Of a stretch of DNA of 64,000 bases, positions 1-9,787 are shown piece after piece (position 1 is the stretch's first letter; the number at the start of each line of letters is the position of its first letter). Under the pieces are notes generated by a model. That model had not been told where the DNA came from and searched no databases. It was given only the letters and a program-made list of their open reading frames with translations. Source of the stretch: Solirubrobacter sp035555675 (GTDB taxonomy: Bacteria > Actinomycetota > Thermoleophilia > Solirubrobacterales > Solirubrobacteraceae); the NCBI GenBank assembly GCA_035555675.1, contig DATMGH010000004.1, forward strand, positions 62,001 through 126,000. Direction: 5' to 3'. Position numbers and translations under genes: made by a program.

Positions 1-420
1 GAGGCGAAGGAGACCGCGAAGCGCTCGCGCGCGGCGCGGCGTTCGACCAAGGCGGAGGAGCCCAAGGCGGTGCCGGTCGGCCTCAAGGTCTCGGCTCAGG
101 CCAAGTACGTGCGCACGTCCGCCCGCAAGGCGCGGCTCGTCTGCGACCACATCCGCGGCAAGGACGTCGCCGAGGCGCGCGCGATCCTCGCGTTCACCCC
201 GCGCAGCGCGGCCAAGGCCTGGAGCAAGGTGCTCGAGTCGGCCGTCGCCAACGCGGAGCACAACCACGAGCTGGTCGGTGAGGACCTCCGGATCCTCAAC
301 GTCCACGCCGACGAGGGCCCGACGCTCAAGCGGTACCGCCCCCGCGCCATGGGGCGCGCCACGCGGATCCGCAAGCGCACCTCGCACCTGTCCATCACGC
401 TCACCCCGAAGGAGTCCTAG
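1..420 (+). CDS. rplV: 50S ribosomal protein L22 (5' end outside window)
   Basis: Binds 23S rRNA and lines the nascent-peptide exit tunnel. The conserved core begins with VGLKVSAQAKYVRTSARKAR and ends in the L22 beta-hairpin region (LKRYRPRAMGRATRIRKRTS). A GTG at 70 preceded by a GGAGGAG stretch (53-59) could start a normal 116-aa protein. However, the same frame is open back to base 1, with coding-like GC3 and a Lys/Arg/Ala/Glu-rich peptide, so I infer a basic N-terminal extension whose start lies upstream. First gene of the window's superoperon; rpsC follows after 6 nt. Identity is certain; the start is not. Confidence 0.9.
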   Translation, partial: EAKETAKRSRAARRSTKAEEPKAVPVGLKVSAQAKYVRTSARKARLVCDHIRGKDVAEARAILAFTPRSAAKAWSKVLESAVANAEHNHELVGEDLRILNVHADEGPTLKRYRPRAMGRATRIRKRTSHLSITLTPKES

Positions 421-426
421 CCCGCC

Positions 427-1397
<971 letters not shown>

Positions 1398-1398
<1 letters not shown>

Positions 1399-1814
1399 TG
1401 CTGTCCCCCAAGCGTGTCAAGTTCCGCAAGGTGCATCGCGGCCGCCGGGCCGGGCTCTCGCGCGGCCAGCAGACGGTCGCGTTCGGCGAGTACGGCCTGA
1501 AGTCGCTCGAGGCCGGTTGGCTCACCAACCGCCAGATCGAGGCGGCTCGTATCGCGATGACCCGCAAGATCAAGCGCGGCGGCAAGGTGTGGATCAACGT
1601 CTTCCCGGACAAGGCCTACACCAAGAAGCCGGCCGAGACCCGCATGGGCTCCGGCAAGGGCAACCCGGAAGGCTGGGTGGCCGTCGTGAAGCCGGGCCGT
1701 GTGATGTTCGAGCTCTCCGGCGTGCCGGAGCCGCTCGCTCGCGAGGCGATGCGCCTCGCGGGTCATAAGCTGCCCGTGAAGACCAAGTTCGTGCTGCGCG
1801 AGGAAGGGCAGTGA
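1398..1814 (+). CDS. rplP: 50S ribosomal protein L16
   Basis: Large-subunit protein near the A-site and peptidyl-transferase centre. The 138-aa product matches the family's usual length and shows the diagnostic start MLSPKRVKFRKVHRGRRAG and the MGSGKGNPEGWVAVVKPG segment. Its ATG overlaps the rpsC stop and its TGA overlaps the rpmC ATG, which fits translational coupling. Confidence 0.98.
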
Positions 1815-2026
1815 TGAAGACCTCTGACCTGCGCGACCTGGACGACAAGGGGCTTCGCGAGCACGTCGCGACCCAGCGGCGGGAGCTGTTCGGCCTCCGT
1901 CTCCAGCACGCCACCGGCGAGCTGGAGAACACGGCCGGCCTGCGCACCGCCAAGCGCGATCTCGCCCGTGCCCTGACCGTCGCGCGCCAGCGCGGCGTCG
2001 ACCCGACCACCAAGAACGATGGCTGA
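1814..2026 (+). CDS. rpmC: 50S ribosomal protein L29
   Basis: Small two-helix protein at the tunnel exit rim. The 70-aa product (MKTSDLRDLDDKGLREHV...) has the conserved RRELFGLRLQHATGELENT motif. I place the start at ATG 1814, overlapping the rplP stop as TGATG; GTG 1811 would add one residue. Its last 8 nt overlap the start of rpsQ. Confidence 0.96.
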   Translation: MKTSDLRDLDDKGLREHVATQRRELFGLRLQHATGELENTAGLRTAKRDLARALTVARQRGVDPTTKNDG

Positions 2027-2582
2027 ATCCGAAGAGACGACAACTGAGACCGTGGAGGAGGTCACCTCCCCGGAGGCAACCGCCGACGCGGCGCCCGCCT
2101 CCGAGGAGCAGCCGGCCGCCACCCGCAAGGAGCGCAACGCCGCCAAGCGCGCCGCCAAGGCCGCGAAGCCGGCGGGCCCGCGCACGCTCGAGGAGCGGCT
2201 CGCCGAGCGCGCCGCGCATCGCGAGCGCAACGCGCGCCAGCGCCGTGCCTACCGCGCCAAGCAGAAGACCAAGCGGGCCGAGGCCCGCGTCGATGCGCCG
2301 ACCCCCGACGAGCAGCACGCGCCCGAGCACGGGCCGGGCCGCCCGAAGGTGCGTCAGGGCATCGTCGTGTCCGACAAGGCGGATAAGACGATCGTGGTCC
2401 GCGTGGACATCGCGCGGCGCCACAAGCGCTACCACAAGATCCTCCGCAGCTCGATCACGCTGCACGCCCACGACGAGACCAACAACGCCAACACCGGCGA
2501 CACGGTCCGCGTCCAGGAGTGCCGGCCGATGTCGCGCACCAAGCGCTGGCGGCTGCTGGATGTGCTGGAGCGTGCCCGATGA
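2019..2582 (+). CDS. rpsQ: 30S ribosomal protein S17 with long N-terminal extension
   Basis: 16S rRNA-binding primary assembly protein. The S17 OB-fold core occupies about residues 107-187 (RQGIVVSDKADKTIVVRV ... RPMSRTKRWRLLDVLERA). It is preceded by about 106 extra residues: an acidic Thr/Glu/Ala segment (1-32), then a highly basic, probably helical segment (36-90) rich in Lys, Arg and Ala. The family is normally 80-110 aa. The start at 2019 overlaps rpmC by 8 nt and no better internal start is apparent. The extension may be disordered or contact rRNA; its function is unknown. Confidence 0.95.
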   Translation: MAESEETTTETVEEVTSPEATADAAPASEEQPAATRKERNAAKRAAKAAKPAGPRTLEERLAERAAHRERNARQRRAYRAKQKTKRAEARVDAPTPDEQHAPEHGPGRPKVRQGIVVSDKADKTIVVRVDIARRHKRYHKILRSSITLHAHDETNNANTGDTVRVQECRPMSRTKRWRLLDVLERAR

Positions 2583-2947
2583 TCCAGAACGAGACCCGGC
2601 TGCGCGTCGCCGACAACACCGGCGCGCGCGAGATCCTCACGATCCGCGTGATGGGCGGCTCGCGCCGCCGCTACGCGGGCGTGGGGGACATCATCGTGGC
2701 CACGGTCAAGCACGCCAACCCGAACGGGACCGTCAAGAAGGGCGACGTCGTCAAGGCGGTCGTCGTGCGCACGAAGAAGGAGTTCGGGCGCGAGGACGGG
2801 ACGTACATCGCGTTCGACGAGAACGCGGCGGTGATCATCGACGCCCAGAACAACCCGCGCGGCACGCGCATCTTCGGCCCGGTGGCGCGCGAGCTGCGCG
2901 ACGGCGGCTTCATGAAGATCGTCTCGCTCGCGCCGGAGGTGCTCTAG
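2579..2947 (+). CDS. rplN: 50S ribosomal protein L14
   Basis: Subunit-interface protein. Starting at ATG 2579 (ATGA overlap with rpsQ) gives 122 aa, exactly the family length, beginning MIQNETRLRVADNTGAREI and ending FMKIVSLAPEVL. The frame stays open upstream to 2519, but that stretch lies inside rpsQ and has no L14 similarity. Confidence 0.98.
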   Translation: MIQNETRLRVADNTGAREILTIRVMGGSRRRYAGVGDIIVATVKHANPNGTVKKGDVVKAVVVRTKKEFGREDGTYIAFDENAAVIIDAQNNPRGTRIFGPVARELRDGGFMKIVSLAPEVL

Positions 2948-2949
2948 GC

Positions 2950-3270
2950 ATGGCGAACATCCGCACCGACGACAACGTGATCGTGATCTCCGGCAAGGAC
3001 AAGGGGAAGACCGGCAAGGTCATCCGCGTCGAGCCGGAGAAGGGTCGCGTCTTCGTCGAGGGTCTGAACATGATCAAGCGCCACCAGCGCCCGGACCCGG
3101 CCCGCCCCAACCGGCAGGTCGGCGTCATCGAGCGCGAGGGGCCGATCCACGTCTCCAACGTCGCGATCGTGGACCCCTCCGACCACAAGCCGACGCGCGT
3201 GGGCCACAAGATCAACGAGCAGGGCAAGCGTGTGCGCGTGGCCCGGCGCTCCGGAGCGGAGCTCGACTGA
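2950..3270 (+). CDS. rplX: 50S ribosomal protein L24
   Basis: Assembly-initiating large-subunit protein. The 106-aa product starts MANIRTDDNVIVISGKDKGK, contains the KOW motif (GKDKGKTGKVIRV) and the family signature GLNMIKRHQRP. It begins 2 nt after rplN and its stop overlaps the rplE ATG (TGATG). A longer upstream reading frame runs antiparallel to nothing recognisable and is not used. Confidence 0.97.
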   Translation: MANIRTDDNVIVISGKDKGKTGKVIRVEPEKGRVFVEGLNMIKRHQRPDPARPNRQVGVIEREGPIHVSNVAIVDPSDHKPTRVGHKINEQGKRVRVARRSGAELD

Positions 3271-3860
3271 TGGCACGTCTGAAGGACAAGTACAACGACG
3301 AGGTTCGCGCCGCGCTGGTCGCGAAGTTCGGCTACACGACCCCGATGCAGGCGCCCCGCCTGGTCAAGGTCACGCTCAACATGGGCGTGGGCGAGGCCAA
3401 GCAGGACTCCAAGATGCTCGAGGCCGCGCTGCAGCAGCTGGCGGACATCGCCGGCCAGAAGCCGAACATCCGCCGCGCGCGCAAGTCGGTCGCGGCGTTC
3501 AAGCTGCGCGAGGGCATGCCCGTCGGCCTGACGGTCACGCTGCGCGACACGCGCGCCTACGAGTTCATCGACCGCCTGACCGCGGTCGCGATCCCGCGCC
3601 TGCGCGACTTCCGGGGCCTGAACCCGCGGTCGTTCGACGGTCGCGGCAACTACAACCTGGGCATCCGCGAGCAGGTCATCTTCCCGGAGATCGACTACGA
3701 CGCGGTCGACCAGGTCCGCGGCCTCGACGTCGCGATCACCACCACCGCGCAGAGCGACCGCGAGGCGTTCGCGCTGCTCGACGCGCTCGGCCTGCCGTTC
3801 GCGCGCGACGGGCGCCCGAAGGAATACGAAAGCCTCAAGACCGATCCGGTCGCCGCATAG
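3270..3860 (+). CDS. rplE: 50S ribosomal protein L5
   Basis: 5S rRNA-binding protein contacting tRNA and S13. The 196-aa protein carries the L5 signature (LVKVTLNMGVGEAKQDSK) and the C-terminal block LRDFRGLNPRSFDGRGNYNLG. It is slightly longer than the usual 179-187 aa because of C-terminal residues after LPFARD. Coupled to rplX by an overlapping start. Confidence 0.98.
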   Translation: MARLKDKYNDEVRAALVAKFGYTTPMQAPRLVKVTLNMGVGEAKQDSKMLEAALQQLADIAGQKPNIRRARKSVAAFKLREGMPVGLTVTLRDTRAYEFIDRLTAVAIPRLRDFRGLNPRSFDGRGNYNLGIREQVIFPEIDYDAVDQVRGLDVAITTTAQSDREAFALLDALGLPFARDGRPKEYESLKTDPVAA

Positions 3861-3881
3861 TTACAGGAGAGAACTTCTCGA

Positions 3882-4067
3882 ATGGCTAAGACATCCAAGA
3901 TCGTCGCCTCGCAGAGGACGCCGAAGTACAAGACGCGCGCGCACTCGCGCTGCCGTCGCTGCGGCCGTCCGCGCGCGGTGTATCGCAAGTTCGGGCTGTG
4001 CCGCCTGTGCCTGCGCCAGCTGGCGCACCAGGGGTTCATTCCCGGCATGACCAAGTCCAGCTGGTAG
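3882..4067 (+). CDS. rpsN: 30S ribosomal protein S14, zinc-binding type (type Z)
   Basis: Small-subunit head protein. The 61-aa length and the zinc ribbon C24-x2-C27...C40-x2-C43 define the short zinc-containing paralogue rather than the long zinc-free form. A clear Shine-Dalgarno (caggagag) precedes ATG 3882, one of the few in this operon that has an intergenic spacer rather than an overlap. Confidence 0.98.
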   Translation: MAKTSKIVASQRTPKYKTRAHSRCRRCGRPRAVYRKFGLCRLCLRQLAHQGFIPGMTKSSW

Positions 4068-4076
4068 GTCGGCGCC

Positions 4077-4484
4077 ATGAGCATGACCGACCCCATCGCC
4101 GACTTCCTGACGCGGATCCGCAACGGGATCATGGCCGCCCACGAGACGGTCGAGATCCCCGCCAGCGGCCTCAAGAAGGAAATGGCCCGGATCCTCACGG
4201 AGCAGGGCTACATCGAGGGCTACTCCGAAGCGCCCGGCGTTCCCGGCAGCGCGGGGGACAAGATCCTCGTTCGGCTCAAGTACACTGAAAACCGCACTTC
4301 GGTGATCTCCGGCCTGCGCCGGGTGTCCCGTCCCGGCCAGCGGACCTACGTGGACTCCAAGCACATCCCGAAGGTCCTCGGCGGCATGGGCACCACCATC
4401 ATGTCCACCTCGCACGGCGTCATGACCGGTCACGAGGCTCGCGCGGCGGGCGTCGGCGGCGAGGTCGTGGCCGAGGTCTGGTAA
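4077..4484 (+). CDS. rpsH: 30S ribosomal protein S8
   Basis: 16S rRNA central-domain binder and, in E. coli, the translational repressor of the spc operon. The 135-aa sequence shows the S8 start MTDPIADFLTRIRNG and the C-terminal GGMGTTIMSTSHGVMTGHEAR block. ATG 4083 is an alternative start two codons later. The following 49-nt gap contains a 30-bp element that recurs before truA. Confidence 0.98.
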   Translation: MSMTDPIADFLTRIRNGIMAAHETVEIPASGLKKEMARILTEQGYIEGYSEAPGVPGSAGDKILVRLKYTENRTSVISGLRRVSRPGQRTYVDSKHIPKVLGGMGTTIMSTSHGVMTGHEARAAGVGGEVVAEVW

Positions 4485-4499
4485 TGCACGGCATGACAT

Positions 4500-4529
4500 C
4501 CCCGCCGCCCCACCCCGATCATCCGGCCT
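4500..4529 (+). repeat. 30-bp intergenic element, copy A (before rplF)
   Basis: A C-rich element made of two CCCC-containing blocks followed by CCCCGATCATCCGG. It recurs at 12628-12657 with 28 of 30 identical positions (differences at 4512 and 4527). Both copies sit in short intergenic gaps of the same operon just before a gene start (rplF ATG 4 nt after the element; truA frame). It is not a perfect palindrome. Role unknown: RNA-binding site, processing site or leader element are possible. Confidence 0.75.
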
Positions 4530-4533
4530 GATT

Positions 4534-5067
4534 ATGTCCCGTATCGGCAAGAAGCCCATCCCCGTTCCCACGAGCGTCACCGTCACGGTGGAGCCCGAGG
4601 TCGTGCGCGTGAGCGGCCCGCGGGGCAACCTCGAGGAGCGCAAGAACCGCGCGATCGAGGTCGTCCAGGAGGACGGCCAGCTGCTGGTCTCCCGCCCGAC
4701 CGACCGCGCCGAGCACCGCGCCCTGCACGGGCTGACGCGCTCGCTGGTCGCGAACATGGTCGAGGGCGTGACCGTCGGCTTCACCAAGACGCTCGAGATC
4801 CAGGGTGTCGGCTACCGCGCGCAGCTCAAGGGCCGCGACCTGGAGCTGGCGCTCGGCTACTCGCACCCGGTGCCGATCAAGGCGCCGGAGGGCATCGAGT
4901 TCGAGGTGCCCCAGCCCACCCGCATCATCGTCAAGGGCAACTCCAAGCAGGTTGTCGGCGAGATCGCGGCGATCATTCGCAAGCAGCGGCCGCCGGAGCC
5001 CTACAAGGGCAAGGGCATCCGTTACCAGGGCGAGTACGTCGCCCGGAAGGTCGGTAAGCGCGCATGA
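4534..5067 (+). CDS. rplF: 50S ribosomal protein L6
   Basis: Large-subunit protein near the factor-binding site. The 177-aa product starts MSRIGKKPIPVP and ends with the L6 signature region PEPYKGKGIRYQGEYVARKVGK. There is no obvious Shine-Dalgarno in the preceding gap, which instead holds the repeated 30-bp element. The stop overlaps the rplR start (ATGA). Confidence 0.98.
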   Translation: MSRIGKKPIPVPTSVTVTVEPEVVRVSGPRGNLEERKNRAIEVVQEDGQLLVSRPTDRAEHRALHGLTRSLVANMVEGVTVGFTKTLEIQGVGYRAQLKGRDLELALGYSHPVPIKAPEGIEFEVPQPTRIIVKGNSKQVVGEIAAIIRKQRPPEPYKGKGIRYQGEYVARKVGKRA

Positions 5068-5417
5068 CCGTTCTCACTGCACCCGCGCGGCGGCTCAAGC
5101 GCCGCCGCCGTGTCCGCTCGAAGGTGGTCGGCTCCGCCGAGCGCCCGCGGATCTCGGTGTTCCGCTCCAACCGCGGCGTGTTCGCCCAGCTCATCGACGA
5201 CGAGGCCGGCCGCACGCTGGCGTCGGTCCAGTGGACCGAGGCCGAGCTGCGCTCGCTCAAGCCGATGGAGCAGGCGACCGAGGCGGGCAAGCTGCTCGCC
5301 GCGCGCGCGAAGGCCGCCGGCATCGAGACCGCCGTGTTCGATCGCGGCGGCTACCAGTTCCACGGCCGCGTGAAGGCCCTGGCCGAGGGCGCCCGCGAAG
5401 GCGGGCTCGCCTTCTAA
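5064..5417 (+). CDS. rplR: 50S ribosomal protein L18
   Basis: 5S rRNA-binding protein. It is 117 aa with the family motif RPRISVFRSNRGVFAQLIDDEAGRTL and the C-terminal FDRGGYQFHGRVKALAEGAREGGL. The start overlaps rplF by 4 nt. A 40-nt pyrimidine-rich spacer separates it from rpsE. Confidence 0.98.
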   Translation: MTVLTAPARRLKRRRRVRSKVVGSAERPRISVFRSNRGVFAQLIDDEAGRTLASVQWTEAELRSLKPMEQATEAGKLLAARAKAAGIETAVFDRGGYQFHGRVKALAEGAREGGLAF

Positions 5418-5457
5418 GGCGATGCAGACCCTCAACCCTTCTACCCTCTAGGACTCC

Positions 5458-6051
5458 ATGGCAGCCCCCGATCGATCCATCTCAGCCTCAGGCTTCGACC
5501 TTCAGGAACGCGTCGTCGAGATCAACCGCGTCGCCAAGGTCGTCAAGGGCGGCCGCCGGTTCTCGTTCACCGCGCTGGTCGTCGTCGGCGACGAGAACGG
5601 CGTCGTGGGCGTTGGCTACGGCAAGGCCAACGAGGTCCCGCTGGCGATCCAGAAGGGCGTCGAGCGCGCGAAGAAGAACCTGTTCCGGGTTCCGCGCCAC
5701 GGCTCGACGATCACCCATCAGACGACGGGCATCTTCGGCTCCGGCCGGGTCTTCCTCAAGCCCGCGTCCCCCGGTACCGGCGTGATCGCCGGCGGCGGCG
5801 TGCGCGCGGTGCTCGAGCTCGCCGGCATCCACGACATCCTGTCGAAGTCGCTCGGGTCCCAGAACCCGATCAACCTGGTCAAGGCGACGATCGCCGGCCT
5901 GCAGGACCTGCGCAAGCCCGAGGAGATCGCGGCGCTGCGCGGCCTGTCGGTCGACAAGGTGCTCGGCCTGAGCGGCAAGCCCGCCGTGGCCGAGCCCGCC
6001 GAGGAGACGCCCGCGGCGGCCGAGGCCGCCGAGGAGGTCGCGACGGCATGA
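5458..6051 (+). CDS. rpsE: 30S ribosomal protein S5 with acidic Ala-rich tail
   Basis: Decoding-fidelity protein of the small subunit. The core has the double-stranded-RNA-binding-like N-terminal domain (RVAKVVKGGRRFSFTALVVVG) and the S5 C-terminal domain (AGIHDILSKSLGSQNPINLVKATIAGL). The last 23 or so residues are Ala/Glu-rich (EPAEETPAAAEAAEEVATA), making 197 aa against a usual 165-175. AGGA lies upstream of ATG 5458. The stop overlaps rpmD (ATGA). Confidence 0.98.
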   Translation: MAAPDRSISASGFDLQERVVEINRVAKVVKGGRRFSFTALVVVGDENGVVGVGYGKANEVPLAIQKGVERAKKNLFRVPRHGSTITHQTTGIFGSGRVFLKPASPGTGVIAGGGVRAVLELAGIHDILSKSLGSQNPINLVKATIAGLQDLRKPEEIAALRGLSVDKVLGLSGKPAVAEPAEETPAAAEAAEEVATA

Positions 6052-6230
6052 GCACGCTCGTCATCACCCAGGTGAAGTCCGCCAACGGCACCAACTCGCG
6101 CCAGCGTGACACGCTGCGCTCGCTGGGCCTGCGCGGCATCGGGAAGACGGTCGAGCGTCCGGATTCCGAGCCTCTGCGCGGCATGGTCCATGCCGTGCGC
6201 CATCTTGTGACCGTCGAGGAGAAGTCGTGA
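6048..6230 (+). CDS. rpmD: 50S ribosomal protein L30
   Basis: Small (60 aa) large-subunit protein with the typical motif RQRDTLRSLGLRGIGKTVERPD. Overlaps both rpsE (ATGA at the start) and rplO (GTGA at its stop). Confidence 0.97.
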   Translation: MSTLVITQVKSANGTNSRQRDTLRSLGLRGIGKTVERPDSEPLRGMVHAVRHLVTVEEKS

Positions 6231-6745
6231 CCGAGCAGGACGCCGTCAACGAGGAGCTCGCCGCCGAGGCGGTCGGGCTGCACTCGCTGAAGCCCGCCCC
6301 CGGCGCCAAGCGCGACCGCAAGCGCGTCGGTCGCGGCCACGGCTCCGGCCACGGCAAGACGTCCGGCCGCGGCCACAAGGGCTACAACTCGCGCGCCGGC
6401 GCCAAGCAGCGCGCCCGCTTCGAGGGCGGTCAGAACCCGCTCCACATGCGGATGCGCAAGCTGCGCGGCCCGAACAAGAAGATGTCGATGCCGTTCGAGA
6501 TGTTCCGGACGCACACGCAGCACGTGAACCTGGACGATCTCGAGGCGCGCTTCGACGACGGCGCGTCGGTCGGGCTGGAGGAGCTCAAGGCGACGGGGCT
6601 GGCGAAGGCCCGCAACGTCCCGGTCAAGATCCTCGGCCGCGGCGAGCTGAACAAGAAGCTCACCGTCCACGCGCACAAGTTCTCGGCGAGCGCTCGCTCG
6701 GCGATCGAGAGCGCGGGCGGCACCTGCCAGCTCATCGAGGACTAG
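6227..6745 (+). CDS. rplO: 50S ribosomal protein L15
   Basis: Late-assembly large-subunit protein. GTG 6227 overlaps the rpmD stop. After a short acidic N-terminal lead, the L15 body begins at LHSLKPAPGAKRDRKRVGRG and includes the Gly/Lys/His-rich GRGHGSGHGKTSGRGHKG motif and a C-terminal HKFSASARSAIESAGG. It is 172 aa, about 25 longer than E. coli L15, mainly at the N-terminus. secY follows 4 nt later. Confidence 0.97.
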   Translation: MTEQDAVNEELAAEAVGLHSLKPAPGAKRDRKRVGRGHGSGHGKTSGRGHKGYNSRAGAKQRARFEGGQNPLHMRMRKLRGPNKKMSMPFEMFRTHTQHVNLDDLEARFDDGASVGLEELKATGLAKARNVPVKILGRGELNKKLTVHAHKFSASARSAIESAGGTCQLIED

Positions 6746-6749
6746 CACG

Positions 6750-8018
<1,269 letters not shown>

Positions 8019-8021
8019 CCC

Positions 8022-8693
8022 GTGAGCAGCGAACTCAACCTCATCCTTCTCGGCCCGCCCGGGGCCGGGAAGGGCACCCAGGCCGCCCGCCTGCGCGACG
8101 ACTTCGGTCTGCCGTACATCGGCACCGGGGACCTGCTGCGCGAGCACAAGGAGCAGGGGACCGAGCTGGGGCGGCAGGCCAAGGCGTTCATGGACAACGG
8201 TGACCTCGTCCCGGACGAGCTGGTGATCTCGATGATCATCGACAAGGTCGAGGACGAGGGCGACGACGGCTTCCTGCTCGACGGCTTCCCGCGCACGGTC
8301 GGCCAGGCCGACGCGCTGGGCGAGGAGCTGGAGAAGCTCGGCCGGCGGCTGACGGCGGCGCTGTCGATCGACGCGCCGGACGACGTCGTGCTGCAGCGCC
8401 TGAGCGGGCGCCGGCAGTGCTCGAACGGGCACCTGTACCACGTCGAGTTCGATCCGCCCAAGCACGACAACGTCTGCGACCAGGACGGCCGGCCGCTGTT
8501 CCGGCGTCCCGACGACGAGCCGGACACGATCCGCAAGCGCCTCGAGACGTACCACCGCGCGACCGAGCCGCTGAAGGAGTACTACGAGGAGCGCGGCCTG
8601 CTGCGGCGCTTCGACGGCACGCGGGACAAGACCGAGGTCCACGACCACATCCGGGCGACGCTCGCCACGCTGCGGCTCGAGGAACGGCTGTGA
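8022..8693 (+). CDS. adk: Adenylate kinase with zinc-type LID
   Basis: Interconverts ATP + AMP and 2 ADP in the cytosol. The P-loop GPPGAGKGT spans residues 11-19. DGFPRT (about 87-92) is the AMP-site signature, and the long-form LID (about 128-165) carries C133, H137, C152 and D155, a plausible Cys/His/Cys/Asp zinc site. Start is GTG 8022, 3 nt after secY. The stop overlaps the GTG of map. Confidence 0.97.
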   Translation: MSSELNLILLGPPGAGKGTQAARLRDDFGLPYIGTGDLLREHKEQGTELGRQAKAFMDNGDLVPDELVISMIIDKVEDEGDDGFLLDGFPRTVGQADALGEELEKLGRRLTAALSIDAPDDVVLQRLSGRRQCSNGHLYHVEFDPPKHDNVCDQDGRPLFRRPDDEPDTIRKRLETYHRATEPLKEYYEERGLLRRFDGTRDKTEVHDHIRATLATLRLEERL

Positions 8694-9469
8694 TCATCAA
8701 GAAGTCCCCGGCCCAGATCGACAAGATGGCGGCCGCGGGCGAGATCCTGGTCCGCACCATGGATCTTCTGGCGGCCAAGATCCGCCCGGGCGTGACCACG
8801 GGCGAGCTGGACAAGGCGGCGGAGAAGTTCATCCGCTCCCAGGGCGCGACGCCCGCGTTCAAGGGCTACAAGGGCTTTCCCGGGTCGATCTGCGCGTCGC
8901 CGAACGACATGGTCGTGCACGGCATCCCCGGCAAGTTCAAGCTCTCGCGCGGGGACGTCATCTCGGTCGACATCGGCGTCGTCAAGGACGGCTGGGTCGC
9001 CGACGCGGCGCGGACGTTCCCGGTCGGCGAGGTCTCCGCGGTGGCGGCGAAGCTGCTGGACGTGACCGAGGGCTCGCTGTTCGCGGCCGTCGAGCAGTGC
9101 CGGCCCGGCAACCGCCTGGGCGACGTCTCGCACGCCGTGCAGACCTACGTCGAGGCCGAGGGCTTCTCGATCGTCAAGTCGCTGGTCGGCCACGGGATCG
9201 GCCAGAGCATGCACGAGGAGCCGCAGGTGCCGAACTTCGGTGCGGCCGGCAAGGGCACCGTGCTCGAGGAGGGCATGGTGCTGGCGGTCGAGCCGATGGT
9301 CAACGCCGGCCGCCACATGGTGCGGATGGGCGACGACGGGTGGGCGATCTATTCGCAGGACGGCTCGCTCGCCGCGCACTTCGAGTTCACGATCGCGGTC
9401 ACGGCCTCCGGGCCGCGGATCCTGACGCCTTGGCACCACCCCGAGGCGCAGCCCGCCGCGGCGGCGTGA
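8690..9469 (+). CDS. map: Type I methionine aminopeptidase
   Basis: Removes the N-terminal Met from nascent proteins. Starting at GTG 8690 (GTGA overlap with adk) gives 259 aa beginning MIIKKSPAQIDKMAAAGEI. Dinuclear-metal ligands are visible: the Asp pair in VISVDIG and VADAART, the His in VGHGIGQ, and Glu in MHEEPQVPN and FEFTIAV. An upstream in-frame extension to 8417 is inside adk and is rejected. In most relatives infA follows; here a 194-nt gap and rpmJ follow instead. Confidence 0.97.
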   Translation: MIIKKSPAQIDKMAAAGEILVRTMDLLAAKIRPGVTTGELDKAAEKFIRSQGATPAFKGYKGFPGSICASPNDMVVHGIPGKFKLSRGDVISVDIGVVKDGWVADAARTFPVGEVSAVAAKLLDVTEGSLFAAVEQCRPGNRLGDVSHAVQTYVEAEGFSIVKSLVGHGIGQSMHEEPQVPNFGAAGKGTVLEEGMVLAVEPMVNAGRHMVRMGDDGWAIYSQDGSLAAHFEFTIAVTASGPRILTPWHHPEAQPAAAA

Positions 9470-9480
9470 GCGCTTTCCCC

Positions 9481-9497
9481 ACGCCGAATCTCGGCGT
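9481..9497 (+). terminator. Short hairpin after map (weak terminator candidate)
   Basis: ACGCCGA and TCGGCGT form a perfect 7-bp stem around an ATC loop 12 nt after the map stop. Only two or three T follow, so as an intrinsic terminator it would be weak. It may end part of the spc transcript before the promoter-like sequence at 9539. Confidence 0.35.
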
Positions 9498-9538
9498 TTG
9501 CAGGCCCTTAGCAGGTGCACCGGCGGCACGCACGCCTT

Positions 9539-9547
9539 TGCTATCCT
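9539..9547 (+). promoter_or_regulatory. Extended -10 promoter candidate for rpmJ-rpsM-...-truA
   Basis: TGCTATCCT fits the extended -10 pattern TGnTAnnnT and lies in the only gap over 150 nt in the ribosomal region (9470-9663), 117 nt before rpmJ. I see no convincing -35 box. It would let the alpha-operon part be transcribed separately. Confidence 0.4.
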
Positions 9548-9663
9548 GCTCTGTCGCGCTCGGAGCCGGGAGGCTTCTGCGTGTGACCGCTCCGGGGGCC
9601 TGGTAGCGGCGGCCGACCCGGCCGCCAGAGCCACCCCGTCTGGATCATCAGCCGAAAGGGATC

Positions 9664-9777
9664 ATGAAGGTACGACCGTCGGTGAAGCCGATGTGTGAAA
9701 AGTGCAAGATCATCCGCCGCCACGGTCGGGTGCTCGTGATCTGCCAGAACCCCCGGCATAAGCAGCGTCAGGGGTAG
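9664..9777 (+). CDS. rpmJ: 50S ribosomal protein L36 (zinc type)
   Basis: A 37-aa protein starting MKVRPSVKPMCEKCKIIRRH. The zinc ribbon ligands C11, C14, C27 and H32 are all present, so this is the zinc-containing L36 form. GAAAGGGA upstream acts as the ribosome-binding site. rpsM begins 10 nt after the stop. The gene occupies the place where infA-rpmJ is normally found. Confidence 0.97.
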   Translation: MKVRPSVKPMCEKCKIIRRHGRVLVICQNPRHKQRQG

Positions 9778-9787
9778 GGCGGACAGC

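Noticed and set aside
4490..4540. Shared antisense peptide PDDRGGAAG opposite 4500 and 12640
   Set aside because: It is only the translation of the repeated DNA element; no coding context exists on that strand.
9498..9698. Small frame in the map-rpmJ gap that might be infA
   Set aside because: Its translation has no OB-fold IF-1 features and runs into rpmJ.
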